A stretch of 64,000 nucleotides of DNA from NCBI GenBank assembly GCA_003248075.1, contig QJYK01000128.1, positions 1 to 64,000 on the forward strand, written 5' to 3'. The position numbers and the translations under genes are program-made. This DNA is from Gemmatimonadota bacterium. Lineage in GTDB: Bacteria; Gemmatimonadota; Gemmatimonadetes; Longimicrobiales; Gaopeijiaceae. Shown piece after piece: positions 7,934 through 16,860 of this stretch. Under the pieces are notes generated by a model. That model was not told where the DNA came from and did no database searches. It worked only from the letters and a program-made list of their open reading frames with translations. How positions within the stretch are numbered: position 1 is the first letter of the stretch; each line of letters begins with the position of its first letter.

Positions 7934-8896
7934 ATGGAGGAATCGAGGTCCTGGACCCGCCGGGGGTTCCTGCGCCAGACCACCTCGTGTGCCGCCCATC
8001 TCGGCCTGATGAGCGCGGTCGCACCGGCGTGGGTGCGGGGCCTGTGGGCGGCGCAGGAGCGATACCCCGTGGTCGCTCGCGAGCCCTGGGGCCGCCTCGA
8101 ACGGGTGGCTGAGGGTATCTGGGCGTTGGTGTCCACGCCGCTGGAGGGCGACCGGACCACGCTGTGCAACGGGGGTATCGTGGCGGGGCGCGCAGGCGTC
8201 CTGATCGTCGAGGCCTTCGGGTCGGACGCAGGCGCGCGCTGGATGGCGGAGCGGGCGCGGGAGCTCACGGGGAGGGCGCCGACGCACGTGGTCGTGACCC
8301 ACTACCACGGAGACCACACGGCCGGCCTGCGGGGCTCGGCCGAGGCCGCCGACGTCACGATTTTCGCCACTCCGGTGACAAGAGACCTGGTCAGGGAGCG
8401 CGGCCAGACCCCGCCGACCCAGCTCCTCGACTCGGCGCGTCCCCTGGACACGCGCCGGCCGACGGAGATCGATCTGGGCGGCCGCTCCGTGGTGATCGTG
8501 CCACGCCGGGGGCACACGGCTTCGGACGTGAGCCTCGAGATATCGGACCCTGCGGTGGTGTTCTGCGGCGACCTGGTCTGGAACGAGATGTTCCCGAACT
8601 ATGTGGACGCCTCGCCTTCGCGGCTGTCGCAGGACGTTCGGCTCCTGCGCGCACAGGGGGCCGACACGTACGTTCCGGGGCACGGGCCGCTCGCGGACGC
8701 GGTCGCGCTGGACCGGTACGTCGCATTGCTGGACGACGTGGAAGCCGCAGCCCGCCGGGCGCTCGAGGCGGGCCACAGCGCGGAGGAAGCCGGCGCCGCG
8801 TACGCCGTGCCGGCGGCGCTCGGTGCGTGGACCCTGTTCAATCCCGCGTATTTCTCGCGGGCGATCGACTCGTGGATGCGCGAGCTGGCCGGCTGA
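7934..8896 (+). CDS. Tat-exported metallo-beta-lactamase-fold hydrolase
   Basis: A 320-residue MBL-fold protein. The N-terminus carries a twin-arginine signal (TRRGFLRQ followed by a mild hydrophobic stretch to about residue 40). The metal motif HYHGDHTAG gives the HXHXDH ligands, FCGDLVWNE supplies the bridging Asp region, and YVPGHGPLAD the distal His. Members include glyoxalase II-like and quinoprotein-relay-like hydrolases; the substrate is not evident. It is followed at 37 bp by the phosphofructokinase gene on the same strand. Confidence 0.85.
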   Translation: MEESRSWTRRGFLRQTTSCAAHLGLMSAVAPAWVRGLWAAQERYPVVAREPWGRLERVAEGIWALVSTPLEGDRTTLCNGGIVAGRAGVLIVEAFGSDAGARWMAERARELTGRAPTHVVVTHYHGDHTAGLRGSAEAADVTIFATPVTRDLVRERGQTPPTQLLDSARPLDTRRPTEIDLGGRSVVIVPRRGHTASDVSLEISDPAVVFCGDLVWNEMFPNYVDASPSRLSQDVRLLRAQGADTYVPGHGPLADAVALDRYVALLDDVEAAARRALEAGHSAEEAGAAYAVPAALGAWTLFNPAYFSRAIDSWMRELAG

Positions 8897-8933
8897 GGCC
8901 GGCAGGAAGCCAAGACGGACCAACGGAGACAGC

Positions 8934-10133
8934 ATGTCGGGTAAGAAGGGCACGATCGCCATTCTCACCGGCGGCGGAGACGTCCCGGGCCTGAACCCCG
9001 CCATCCGGGCGGTGACGATTCGTGCGACCCGGGAGGGCTATCGGGTCCTGGGCATCCGCCGGGGCTGGCGTGGGCTGGTGGACCTGGTGCCCGAGCCGGG
9101 CGTGGACAACTCGGGGTGTTGCCTCGACCTCACGGAGGACGTCGTGAACCGGGTGGGACGGACAGGCGGGACCTTCCTGCACACCTCCCGAACCCGGGCC
9201 AGCCACCTGCCCAAGGCGTTCGTCCCCGAGCACCTCACGGGGAGCTACCAGGACGACATCAACGACATCACCCCCGAGATCCTGAAAAACCTCGACTTCC
9301 TCGGGGTGGAGTATCTGGTCCCGATCGGCGGGGACGACACCCTCTCGTATGCCCACCGACTCCACCAGGAGGGCGTCCGGGTGGTGGCCCTTCCGAAGAC
9401 GATGGACAACGACGTTCCGGGAACCGACTACTGCATCGGTTTCAGCACGTGCGTCACGCGGATCATCGAGCTGACGCACCGCCTGCGCACCTCGGCGGGA
9501 TCGCACGAGCGCATCCTCGTCATCGAGGTCTTCGGACGCTACGCGGGCTTCACGGCGCTGCTCCCGACCATGGGTGGAGCCGCCGACCGATGCGTCATCC
9601 CCGAGCACCCGTTCGATCCCGAGCTGCTCACGGAGCTTCTGGTCCACGACCGGAACCGCAATCCGAGCCGCTACTCCGTCGTGCTCGTCTCGGAAGGCGC
9701 GACCCTGCGCGACCACACCGACATGGTCTTCGAGAGCCACGAGGCGGATCAGTTCGGACACAAGAAGCTGGGCGGGATCGGGGATGCCGTGGCGGAGATC
9801 ATCAAGAACCGCTCGCCGCACTACAACCACGGCAAGGTCATCAACGTGGTGAACCAGCGGCTCGGCTACCTGGTGCGCTCCGGGGACCCGGACGCGCTCG
9901 ACTCGATCGTGCCGATGGCCTTCGGCAACCTGGCCATGGATCTCATCCTCCAGGGACGCAGCGGGCTTCTGGTCGCGGTACGCAACGGCGTGTACAGTCC
10001 GGTGCCCATCGAGTCCGTGATGGGAGCGAAGAAGGTGGTCGACGTGGCGCAGTACTACAACGCCGACCGGCTGCGCCCGAAATACGACGCCTTCGGTTCG
10101 AGGCCGCTCTTCATCATGACCAGCGGAGCGTGA
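8934..10133 (+). CDS. 6-phosphofructokinase, predicted pyrophosphate-dependent
   Basis: Phosphorylates fructose 6-phosphate in glycolysis, 399 residues. The phosphate-donor loop reads VPIGGDDTLSYA and the catalytic loop PKTMDNDVPG. In ATP-dependent PFKs these two sites are Gly (GGDGS and G-TIDND, E. coli positions 104 and 124). Asp and Lys at these places are the accepted marks of pyrophosphate-dependent enzymes, so a PPi-PFK working reversibly is predicted. The sugar-binding MGGAADR and EVFGRYAGF motifs are present. The ATG at 8934 (not the 8601 ORF start) follows a GGAG five bases upstream. It lies in a carbohydrate cluster with glgB and a glucan phosphorylase. Confidence 0.92.
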   Translation: MSGKKGTIAILTGGGDVPGLNPAIRAVTIRATREGYRVLGIRRGWRGLVDLVPEPGVDNSGCCLDLTEDVVNRVGRTGGTFLHTSRTRASHLPKAFVPEHLTGSYQDDINDITPEILKNLDFLGVEYLVPIGGDDTLSYAHRLHQEGVRVVALPKTMDNDVPGTDYCIGFSTCVTRIIELTHRLRTSAGSHERILVIEVFGRYAGFTALLPTMGGAADRCVIPEHPFDPELLTELLVHDRNRNPSRYSVVLVSEGATLRDHTDMVFESHEADQFGHKKLGGIGDAVAEIIKNRSPHYNHGKVINVVNQRLGYLVRSGDPDALDSIVPMAFGNLAMDLILQGRSGLLVAVRNGVYSPVPIESVMGAKKVVDVAQYYNADRLRPKYDAFGSRPLFIMTSGA

Positions 10134-10165
10134 CGATGCCCGGATCGGGTCCGTCGTAGTCGACC

Positions 10166-12382
10166 GTGGACGCCCTGCCGACCCAGGACCAGGTCCAGGC
10201 CCTCGTGGAGGGTCGGATGCGGACCCCATTCGAGGTCCTGGGGAACCATCCTCTGGGGCCGGAGGGCGAGTCCGGTCGGGTGGTCCGCGTCTTCCTGCCC
10301 TGGGCCGCCGAGGTCGTGCTCCTGCCGCACGACACGGACCCGGTGTCGATGGATCGCGCGCACGAGGAGGGGCTCTTCCAGGCGGTCTTCCCCCATAGGC
10401 ACCATTACTTCCCCTACCGGCTGCGGGCGACGGACCGGCGCGGGAGGACCGTCGATCTGGAGGATCCCTATCGCTTCGGGCCCATGGTGGACGAGGGCCG
10501 CGTGGAAGCCTTCCTGTCCGGAGGCGAACGCCGAGCGCATCAGGTGCTGGGCGCGCGCCTCGCGTCGGCCGACGGCGTGGAGGGTGTGCTCTTCGCGGTG
10601 TGGGCGCCGCACGCGGTTGCGGTCAACCTGATGGGCACGATGAATCGATGGGACGCGCGGGCGCACCCCATGAGGCCACGAGGGGCGACCGGCGTCTGGG
10701 AGCTCTTCTTCCCGCACGTCCAGGTGGGGGCGGCCTACAAGTACCATATCGTGACCACGTCCGGCCGCCGCATCGACAAGGCGGACCCCTTCGGGCGCGC
10801 GGTGGAGCTCAGGCCCGCCACCGCCTCGGTGGTCTGGGACCCTCATCGTTATGAATGGGGAGACGGCGAGTGGATGGCGGCGCGCGCTGGCTGGAACCCC
10901 GCCGACCGCCCCATGAGCGCCTACGAGGTCCACCTCGGCTCATGGAAGCGCACTCCAGCGCACGAGCGGGAGTACGGCGATCACGGTTGGCCAGGGTACC
11001 GGGCGCTCGCCCACGACCTTCTGCCCTACGTGAAGGAGCTCGGCTTCACGCACGTGGAGCTGCTCCCGGTGCTGGAGCATCCGTACGACCAGAGCTGGGG
11101 CTACCAACCGCTGGGCTTCTTCGCGCCCACCTCGCGTTATGGCCTGCCCGACGACTTCCGCTACTTCGTAGACGCCGCGCACCGACTCGGTCTGGGTGTG
11201 ATCCTCGACTGGGTTCCCGGGCACTTCCCCGAGGATGTGCACGGTCTGGGTCGCTTCGACGGAACGGCGCTCTTCGAGCACCCCGATCCCCGCCTGGGTC
11301 GCCACCCCGACTGGGGGACGTACGTCTTCGACTTCTCCAAGCCGGCCGTACGCTCCTTCCTGGTGTCGAGCGCGATGCACTGGCTCGAGGACTACCACGT
11401 GGACGGCCTGCGCGTGGACGCGGTCGCGTCCATGCTCTACCTCGACTACTCCAGGGAGCCGGGCCAGTGGCTTCCGAATCCCTTCGGAGGAAAGGAGAAC
11501 CTCGACGCGGTCGCCTTCCTGAAAGAGCTGAACGACGCAGTGCATGCCGCACACCCGGGTACGTTGGTCATCGCCGAGGAGTCCACTTCCTGGGCTGGGG
11601 TCTCCCACGACACCGACCGCGGCGGCCTGGGCTTCGATCAGAAGTGGAACATGGGTTGGATGAACGACACGCTCGACTTCATGTCGACCGACCCACTCTT
11701 CCGCGGCGGCAAGTACGAACGGCTGACCTTCTCCCTCATCTACGCGTTCAGCGAGCGCTTCGTGCTTCCCCTGTCGCACGACGAGGTGGTGCACGGGAAA
11801 CGCTCCCTCCTGTCCAAGATGCCGGGCGACATCGACGCGAAATTCGCCAACCTCCGGCTCATGCTGGCGTACTTGTGGGCACATCCGGGCAAGAAGCTCG
11901 TGTTCATGGGCGCCGAGCTGGCCCAGTGGACCGAGTGGGACGTGGACACGGGCCTGGACTGGCCGCTGCTCGATTATGGGACGCATCGGGGTGTGCGCAC
12001 GCTCGTGAGCGCGCTCAACTGGGCCTACAATACGGAGCCCGCCCTACACGGACGCGACTTCCATCCCGACGGGTTCGAGTGGCTCGACTGCCACGACCCC
12101 CAACGCGTGGTCCTGTCGTTCGTCCGCTGGTCGCCGGGGTGGGAGGATTGCGTGATCGTGGTCGCGAACTTCACTCCCATCGTGCACGAGGACTTCCATC
12201 TCGCCGTGCCATTCCCCGGCCGCTACCGGGTGATCCTCGATACCGACGCGCCGGACTTCGGCGGCGCCGGTGGTCCGTTGGGCCGTGAGCTCGAGTCGGT
12301 GGAGGGAGAGGTGCACGGGCGGCAGCAGCATCTGCGGCTGCGTCTTCCCGGTCTCGCGGTGCTCTATCTCAAGCGCGCCTGA
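10166..12382 (+). CDS. glgB: 1,4-alpha-glucan (glycogen) branching enzyme
   Basis: Creates alpha-1,6 branches in glycogen, 738 residues, GH13. Domains in order: an N1 module (about 15-115, PFEVLGNHP), a CBM48 module (about 120-220, FAVWAPHAVAVNLMGTMN), the catalytic barrel from WELGSWKR-like YEVHLGSWKR, and a C-terminal beta-sandwich. Catalytic residues are visible: the nucleophile in GLRVDAVASMLYLDYSR, the acid in VIAEESTSWAG, and the transition-state Asp in LPLSHDEVVHGK. The start is a GTG 32 bp after the phosphofructokinase stop, suggesting one operon. The glucan phosphorylase gene converges from the other side. Confidence 0.96.
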   Translation: MDALPTQDQVQALVEGRMRTPFEVLGNHPLGPEGESGRVVRVFLPWAAEVVLLPHDTDPVSMDRAHEEGLFQAVFPHRHHYFPYRLRATDRRGRTVDLEDPYRFGPMVDEGRVEAFLSGGERRAHQVLGARLASADGVEGVLFAVWAPHAVAVNLMGTMNRWDARAHPMRPRGATGVWELFFPHVQVGAAYKYHIVTTSGRRIDKADPFGRAVELRPATASVVWDPHRYEWGDGEWMAARAGWNPADRPMSAYEVHLGSWKRTPAHEREYGDHGWPGYRALAHDLLPYVKELGFTHVELLPVLEHPYDQSWGYQPLGFFAPTSRYGLPDDFRYFVDAAHRLGLGVILDWVPGHFPEDVHGLGRFDGTALFEHPDPRLGRHPDWGTYVFDFSKPAVRSFLVSSAMHWLEDYHVDGLRVDAVASMLYLDYSREPGQWLPNPFGGKENLDAVAFLKELNDAVHAAHPGTLVIAEESTSWAGVSHDTDRGGLGFDQKWNMGWMNDTLDFMSTDPLFRGGKYERLTFSLIYAFSERFVLPLSHDEVVHGKRSLLSKMPGDIDAKFANLRLMLAYLWAHPGKKLVFMGAELAQWTEWDVDTGLDWPLLDYGTHRGVRTLVSALNWAYNTEPALHGRDFHPDGFEWLDCHDPQRVVLSFVRWSPGWEDCVIVVANFTPIVHEDFHLAVPFPGRYRVILDTDAPDFGGAGGPLGRELESVEGEVHGRQQHLRLRLPGLAVLYLKRA

Positions 12383-12407
12383 GGTTCCGCCGCGCTTCCC
12401 ACGAGGC

Positions 12408-14573
12408 TCAGCCCTCGGGTGGGTCGTCCCCCTCGACCTTCCCTGAGAGCGCAGGCGCGTAGTACTGGTCCGCATACTCCCGCACCATGCGCGCCGTGGT
12501 GAACTTCGACCCGGCCACCTTGATGGCTTCCTTCATGATCCGCACCCACCCCCCGGGAAGCCCCCGCTCGTCCAGACGGTAGTAGAGGGGGACGACCTCG
12601 CGCTCCAGGATCTTGAAGAGGTTCTCGTGGTCCAGGGCGTCCGCCTCGTCCTCCGATTCGGCGTCGGCCACCGGGATGGCCCATCCGTTCTCGCCGCTGA
12701 ACCCCTCTGCCCACCACCCGTCGAGCGTGCTGAGCTGGGGGACCCCGTTGAGCGCCGCCTTCATGCCGCTCGTCCCCGACGCCTCCAAGGGCACCCTGGG
12801 CAGGTTCAGCCACACGTCGACGCCTTGGACGAGGCGGTGCGCGACATGTAGCTCGTAGTCCTCGAGGAATGCGATCCGTCCCTCGAAGCTCGTATCGCGC
12901 GTGAGCTGCCAGACGCGCTGCATCGTGCGCTTGGCCTCGTCGTCCGCGGGGTGGGCCTTGCCGGCAAAGATGATCTGCACCGGCCGCTTGATGTCGGTCA
13001 GCAGGCGCCGCAGCCGGCCCTCGTCACGGAAGAGCAGGTTGGCCCTCTTGTAGGTCGCGAAGCGCCGGGCGAACCCGATCGTGAGGGGCTCCGGGCTGAG
13101 CAGCGTGCCGGCGCCCGCCAGATGTGCCGCCTCCTTCCACAGCTCGATCCAGCGGCTCCGGGCCTGCTCCCGGCAGAAGTCCAGAAGCGTGCCCTTCATC
13201 CTCACGTGGGCGGCCCAAAGCGCCGCGTCGTCCACCTCGGCGACGCGGTCCCAGATCGCCGGGTCGTCTGCGTCGTCCTCCCAGACCGGACCCAGGACCT
13301 CGTCCAGGAGCTCCATCACCCGATGGGACATCCAGCTCGCGAGATGGACGCCGTTCGTGACGCCCCCGATGGGGATGCGCCCGGGCTCCCTTCCGGGCCA
13401 GAGTGACATCCACAGCTCCTGGGTCACCCTGCGATGGCGTCGGGAGACGCCGTTCACCCGGGCGGCGAGCCGGATCCCGGCCGCGGTCATATGGAAGCGT
13501 CCGTGGTCGAGCTCCGGATGCCGCCCCAGAGCCACGAACGCGGCCCGGTCGAGGGGACCCTCGGCCCAGTAGTCCGAGCACACCGCGTCGACGATCTCCG
13601 GCTCGAACATGTCGTGCCCCGCCGGGACCGGGGTGTGCGTGGTGAACACGGTGTTCGCGCGAACGGCGGTGGTGGCGTCGGCCATCGATACGCCCTCCGC
13701 CAGCTGCTCGCGGAGGCGCTCGACCATCATGAACGACGCGTGACCCTCGTTGGCATGCCAGGCCCCGGGCGTGATTCCCAACGCCCTGAGCACGCGCACC
13801 CCCCCCACGCCGAGGATCCACTCCTGCTTGAGCCGGTGCTCCCTCCCGCCGCCGTAGAGCTTGTACGTGAGCTCTCGGTCCTCCTCGTGGTTCTCCTCGA
13901 GGTTCGTGTCGAGCAGGTAGATGCGCACGCGACCCGCGTCCAGGCTCCAGGCGCCGAGGTGCACCGGCCGGTCACCGGTCATGACCGTCGTCAGCGAGAG
14001 CTGCCCATCCGGGGCGGGGAGCCGCACCAAGGGCATGTTCTCCGGGTCGAAGACCTCGTCGGAGTCCTCCTGCCAGCCCTCGAGGTTGAGCTTCTGATCG
14101 AAGTAACCCTTCGAGTACAGGAGTCCCACGCCGATGAGGGGCACTCCTTGGTCGGAGGCCGCCTTGCAGTGGTCACCCGCCAGGACGCCCAGACCGCCCG
14201 AGTAGATCGGAATCGAGTTGTGCAGACCGAACTCGGCGCAGAAGTACGCCACGGGGCGGTCACGGGACACGTCCGGATGCTCGGTCGCGAACCAGGTGTC
14301 CTCCCGTGCCAACATGGCCTCGAACTCGCCCATGACGCTATCGTACAACGCCAGGAAGTCCGGGTCGGTGGAGAGGTGGGCGATTCGGCCGGGGGTGACG
14401 CGTCGGAGCAGGGCCACGGGGTTGTGCCGCGTGGCCGACCAGAGCATCGGGTCGACGGCCTTCAGCATCCGCCGGGCACGGCGGTTCCACCGCCACCACA
14501 GGTTGAGCGCGATGCGCTCGAGCCCCTTGAGGCGCTCAGGCAGATAGGGGATCTTGTTCGACTCTTCCGTCAT
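12408..14573 (-). CDS. Alpha-glucan (glycogen) phosphorylase, DUF3417 type
   Basis: Releases glucose 1-phosphate from glycogen or maltodextrin using phosphate and PLP. The N-terminal LERIALNLWWRWNRRARRML is the DUF3417 lead domain of the bacterial/archaeal short phosphorylases. GHASFMMVERLRE and TTHTPVPAGHDMFEPE are the sugar/phosphate-site motifs. The PLP lysine lies in EASGTSGMKAALNG, followed by TLDGWWAEGF. Its 721 residues are somewhat short for the family (often 800-860). It converges on glgB with 25 bp between stops, so synthesis and breakdown genes sit tail to tail. Confidence 0.93.
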   Translation of the reverse strand: MTEESNKIPYLPERLKGLERIALNLWWRWNRRARRMLKAVDPMLWSATRHNPVALLRRVTPGRIAHLSTDPDFLALYDSVMGEFEAMLAREDTWFATEHPDVSRDRPVAYFCAEFGLHNSIPIYSGGLGVLAGDHCKAASDQGVPLIGVGLLYSKGYFDQKLNLEGWQEDSDEVFDPENMPLVRLPAPDGQLSLTTVMTGDRPVHLGAWSLDAGRVRIYLLDTNLEENHEEDRELTYKLYGGGREHRLKQEWILGVGGVRVLRALGITPGAWHANEGHASFMMVERLREQLAEGVSMADATTAVRANTVFTTHTPVPAGHDMFEPEIVDAVCSDYWAEGPLDRAAFVALGRHPELDHGRFHMTAAGIRLAARVNGVSRRHRRVTQELWMSLWPGREPGRIPIGGVTNGVHLASWMSHRVMELLDEVLGPVWEDDADDPAIWDRVAEVDDAALWAAHVRMKGTLLDFCREQARSRWIELWKEAAHLAGAGTLLSPEPLTIGFARRFATYKRANLLFRDEGRLRRLLTDIKRPVQIIFAGKAHPADDEAKRTMQRVWQLTRDTSFEGRIAFLEDYELHVAHRLVQGVDVWLNLPRVPLEASGTSGMKAALNGVPQLSTLDGWWAEGFSGENGWAIPVADAESEDEADALDHENLFKILEREVVPLYYRLDERGLPGGWVRIMKEAIKVAGSKFTTARMVREYADQYYAPALSGKVEGDDPPEG

Positions 14574-14725
14574 GGAATCGTGAATCCATCGTCACCGTAG
14601 AGGGGTACCGCTCGGGGCCTCGTGGCGTGAAAGTATCGCCACGGGCCTGAGGGAATTGAAGCCCGAGACACACCGACCCCGACGTGGCCCCGGCCACGAC
14701 CGGGGACACGAAGGAGGAGGCGCAG

Positions 14726-15070
14726 ATGAACATGGCGGGCGACCGTATGCAAGATCGGATCCAGACCTTCGTGGCCAGCCATCCGGGAGGCTGGGACCAC
14801 GAGGCATGGCTGGCGCTGCTGGCCGACCTGGCCGCGAGTGGGCACGACACCTCCGACGCCGAGGCCATCGGCAAGGCGTTGGAGCGGGAGCGCGTGCGAG
14901 CGGTTCTGGTCGCGGCCGGCGTGAAGGGGCTCGGCCCAAAGCGACTGGACGCGCTGGTTGAGCACTTCGGCACGCTCTGGGCGCTCCGCCATGCTTCGGC
15001 GGACCAGCTGGCCGAGGTCCCGGCGGTTCCTCGCGCGTTGGCGGAAGCCGTCGCAGCGGCGATCCGCTGA
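14726..15070 (+). CDS. Small helix-hairpin-helix protein
   Basis: The ORF track starts at 14684, but a textbook Shine-Dalgarno (AAGGAGG, 14711-14717) lies 8 bp before the ATG at 14726, giving 114 residues. The C-terminal half (VLVAAGVKGLGPKRLDALVE and the following SADQLAEVPAVPRALAEAVA) has the tandem helix-hairpin-helix pattern of ComEA/UvrC/RuvA-type non-sequence-specific DNA-binding modules. The N-terminal half is helical and unassigned. A role in DNA binding or repair is likely but not specified. Confidence 0.72.
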   Translation: MNMAGDRMQDRIQTFVASHPGGWDHEAWLALLADLAASGHDTSDAEAIGKALERERVRAVLVAAGVKGLGPKRLDALVEHFGTLWALRHASADQLAEVPAVPRALAEAVAAAIR

Positions 15071-15470
15071 CGCCACGGCCACAGCTTCTGCCCGCGCGGA
15101 CCACGAAGGACTCGGGGGCCGGCGGGATCCCCTGAACGGTCGTAGGGCTCCGCCGGGGCGGGCCGGGATCCGGAGCGGCCGGGCCCCGGTCGTCGGGCCC
15201 TCGTGACAACGGCGTGACGCTCCTCGGGGGGGGCGGCAGGAACAAAAGTCTCCAGGGAAGAAAAGCGTGCCGACAGGGCGCCCCGGCGGGCGGTACCGGT
15301 GGCCGTCCGCGGCCCGGAACACGGCCCGGAACGCGTCCCGGACCTCCGGGTCGACGCCGATCACCGTGTCGGCGGTCTCCCTATGCGCCATCGGCGCCGC
15401 GTGGCACCGATCCTGCCATGATGAACAGGGATTCACGCAGCTCACCACCGTGACACGGGGTCGATATCGA
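15071..15470. other. Gene-free interval
   Basis: Four hundred bases between the helix-hairpin-helix gene and the OmpA-like gene. No ORF with convincing protein features, no hairpin followed by a T-run and no clear promoter were seen. A minus-strand frame from about 15390 looks faintly protein-like for some 50 codons but then runs into antisense shadow; I do not call it. Confidence 0.5.
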
Positions 15471-16148
15471 ATGGGCAACATCTCGAATACGGGTTTCCGC
15501 GGCGCCGCCGCGGTCGTGCTGGGGCTCATGACACTCGGGGGATGCGCTTCCCTGAGCAAGACGGAGCAGGGCGCCATCGGCGGCGCCGCGGTCGGCGCGA
15601 CCGTCGGCAGCATTCTCGCGGACAACACCGCCAAGGGGGCGATCCTGGGGGCGGTCATCGGGGGCGCCGCCGGGGCCGCCATCGGCCACGTGATGGACAA
15701 TCAGGCCAAGGATCTTCAGGACAAGCTCCCCAACGCCAAGATCGAGCGGGTCGGGGAGGGGATCCAGGTGACGTTCGCCTCGGGGATCCTCTTCGACGTG
15801 GACTCCGACAAGCTGCGCTCCGAGGCGCAGACCAATCTCAAGGACCTCGCGGCGTCGCTGAAGGACTATCAGGGCACGAGCGTCCTCGTGGTCGGACACA
15901 CGGACGCGACCGGCAGCGACACCTACAACCAGGGCCTCTCCGAGCGGAGGGCAACGGCGGCCAGGACCTTCCTGCTCGGTGCCGGGCTCGCCACCGACCG
16001 GGTCACGTCCGCCGGGCGCGGGGAGACCGAGCCGGTGGGGACGAACGACACCGCCGAGGGCCGCCAGGCGAACCGGCGTGTCGAGGTGGCCATCTACGCG
16101 AACGAGGAGATGCGGGAGCGGATGCTCCGCCAGCACCGCGGCCAGTAG
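15471..16148 (+). CDS. OmpA-family outer-membrane lipoprotein with glycine-zipper segment
   Basis: A 225-residue protein. The signal peptide ends in the lipobox LGGC (Cys about 24). Residues about 31-75 are a glycine-rich zipper (GAIGGAAVGATVGSI, GAVIGGAAGAAIGH), probably membrane-inserted. The C-terminal OmpA/MotB domain binds peptidoglycan: FDVDSDKLRSEAQTNL, VVGHTDATGSDTYNQGLSER and NRRVEVAIYANEE. The architecture matches YiaD/Pal-like lipoproteins that tie the outer membrane to the wall. The ORF track begins at 15267; the lipoprotein signal fixes the ATG at 15471. A hairpin follows the stop. Confidence 0.9.
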   Translation: MGNISNTGFRGAAAVVLGLMTLGGCASLSKTEQGAIGGAAVGATVGSILADNTAKGAILGAVIGGAAGAAIGHVMDNQAKDLQDKLPNAKIERVGEGIQVTFASGILFDVDSDKLRSEAQTNLKDLAASLKDYQGTSVLVVGHTDATGSDTYNQGLSERRATAARTFLLGAGLATDRVTSAGRGETEPVGTNDTAEGRQANRRVEVAIYANEEMRERMLRQHRGQ

Positions 16149-16167
16149 TCGAGGGCCGGTAGGCGAG

Positions 16168-16197
16168 GGCCCCCGCGCCTCGACGAGGCCGGGGGCC
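16168..16197 (+). terminator. Candidate terminator after the OmpA-like gene
   Basis: GGCCCCCG and CGGGGGCC arms with an inner CCTCG/CGAGG extension and one bulged base form a strong hairpin 20 bp after the stop. Only CTT follows, so the T-run is poor. Confidence 0.5.
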
Positions 16198-16208
16198 TTG
16201 CATCGCAG

Positions 16209-16234
16209 TGACGGACAAAATATGTTGTCCGTCA
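16209..16234. promoter_or_regulatory. Perfect 10-bp inverted repeat over the ArsR-like gene start
   Basis: TGACGGACAA and TTGTCCGTCA are exact reverse complements separated by six bases (AATATG). The 26-bp site covers the first possible ATG (in the spacer) and reaches the A of a second ATG. Its position on the start of a winged-helix regulator gene strongly suggests an autorepressor operator. Confidence 0.7.
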
Positions 16235-16860
16235 TGACACCCGAATCCCGCACGGGCCCCGGGCCCGACGTCGAGCTGATCCGGGATGCCGAGACGGCCG
16301 CGGTGCTCCTCAAGGACCCGCGAAGGCGCATCCTGGAGATGGCGCGGTCTCCACTGAGCGCCGTGGAGATGGCCGATCGACTGGGGGAGCCCCGGCAGCG
16401 CGTCGGTTATCACGTGAGGCGCCTGGTCGAGGCGGGCCTCCTGGAGAACGTGGACGAGGCCCGACGCGGGGCCATGGTCGACAAGCGCTACCGCTCGAGC
16501 GCCCGGGCGTACGCGCTCGCGTCGTCGGACCTGCTCGGGCCGCTGGCTGCGCGACTCGACTCCGAGGGCGACCGCCAGAGCCTGGCACACCTCCTGGGGG
16601 CCGTGCACCAGGTCCAGAGCGACCTCGCGCGGGTGCTGGCGGCGAGCGGATCGCCGACCGAGCGCCTGCCCACCCTCACCCTGTCGTCCCGCATCCGATT
16701 CCGGGATGCGGCCGACCGGGGCGCGTTCGCCGACGCGCTGGTTCGTGCCCTTACCCAGGTGGTAGCGGCGCACACCACGCCCGACCGCCGTGCGGACGGG
16801 GCCCCCGGCGAGGGGGATCCGTACCGCCTGACCCTCACCCTTCACCCGACCCCGCCATGA
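16222..16860 (+). CDS. ArsR-like winged-helix transcriptional regulator
   Basis: About 212 residues. The N-terminal 100 residues form an ArsR/HTH_20-type domain: AVLLKDPRRRILEMARSPLS, then MADRLGEPRQRVGYHVRRL as the helix-turn-helix, and the wing near YRSSARAYAL. The rest is helical and unassigned, with no obvious metal-binding cysteines. Starts at 16222 or 16234 are both possible; neither has a strong Shine-Dalgarno. A perfect palindrome sits on the start region. The stop overlaps the ATG of the SRPBCC gene by 4 bp (ATGA), the classic ArsR-SRPBCC pairing, so the two are expressed and probably regulated together. Confidence 0.82.
   Translation: MLSVMTPESRTGPGPDVELIRDAETAAVLLKDPRRRILEMARSPLSAVEMADRLGEPRQRVGYHVRRLVEAGLLENVDEARRGAMVDKRYRSSARAYALASSDLLGPLAARLDSEGDRQSLAHLLGAVHQVQSDLARVLAASGSPTERLPTLTLSSRIRFRDAADRGAFADALVRALTQVVAAHTTPDRRADGAPGEGDPYRLTLTLHPTPP

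Noticed and set aside
6935-9004. 689-residue minus-strand ORF
   Set aside because: Crosses the M28 and MBL genes out of frame; no domain pattern.
8838-10229. 463-residue minus-strand ORF
   Set aside because: Antisense to the phosphofructokinase gene.
14570-15700. 376-residue minus-strand ORF, with a faintly protein-like part near 15240-15390
   Set aside because: Runs antisense to two real genes; the 50-codon patch has no ribosome site or recognisable family.
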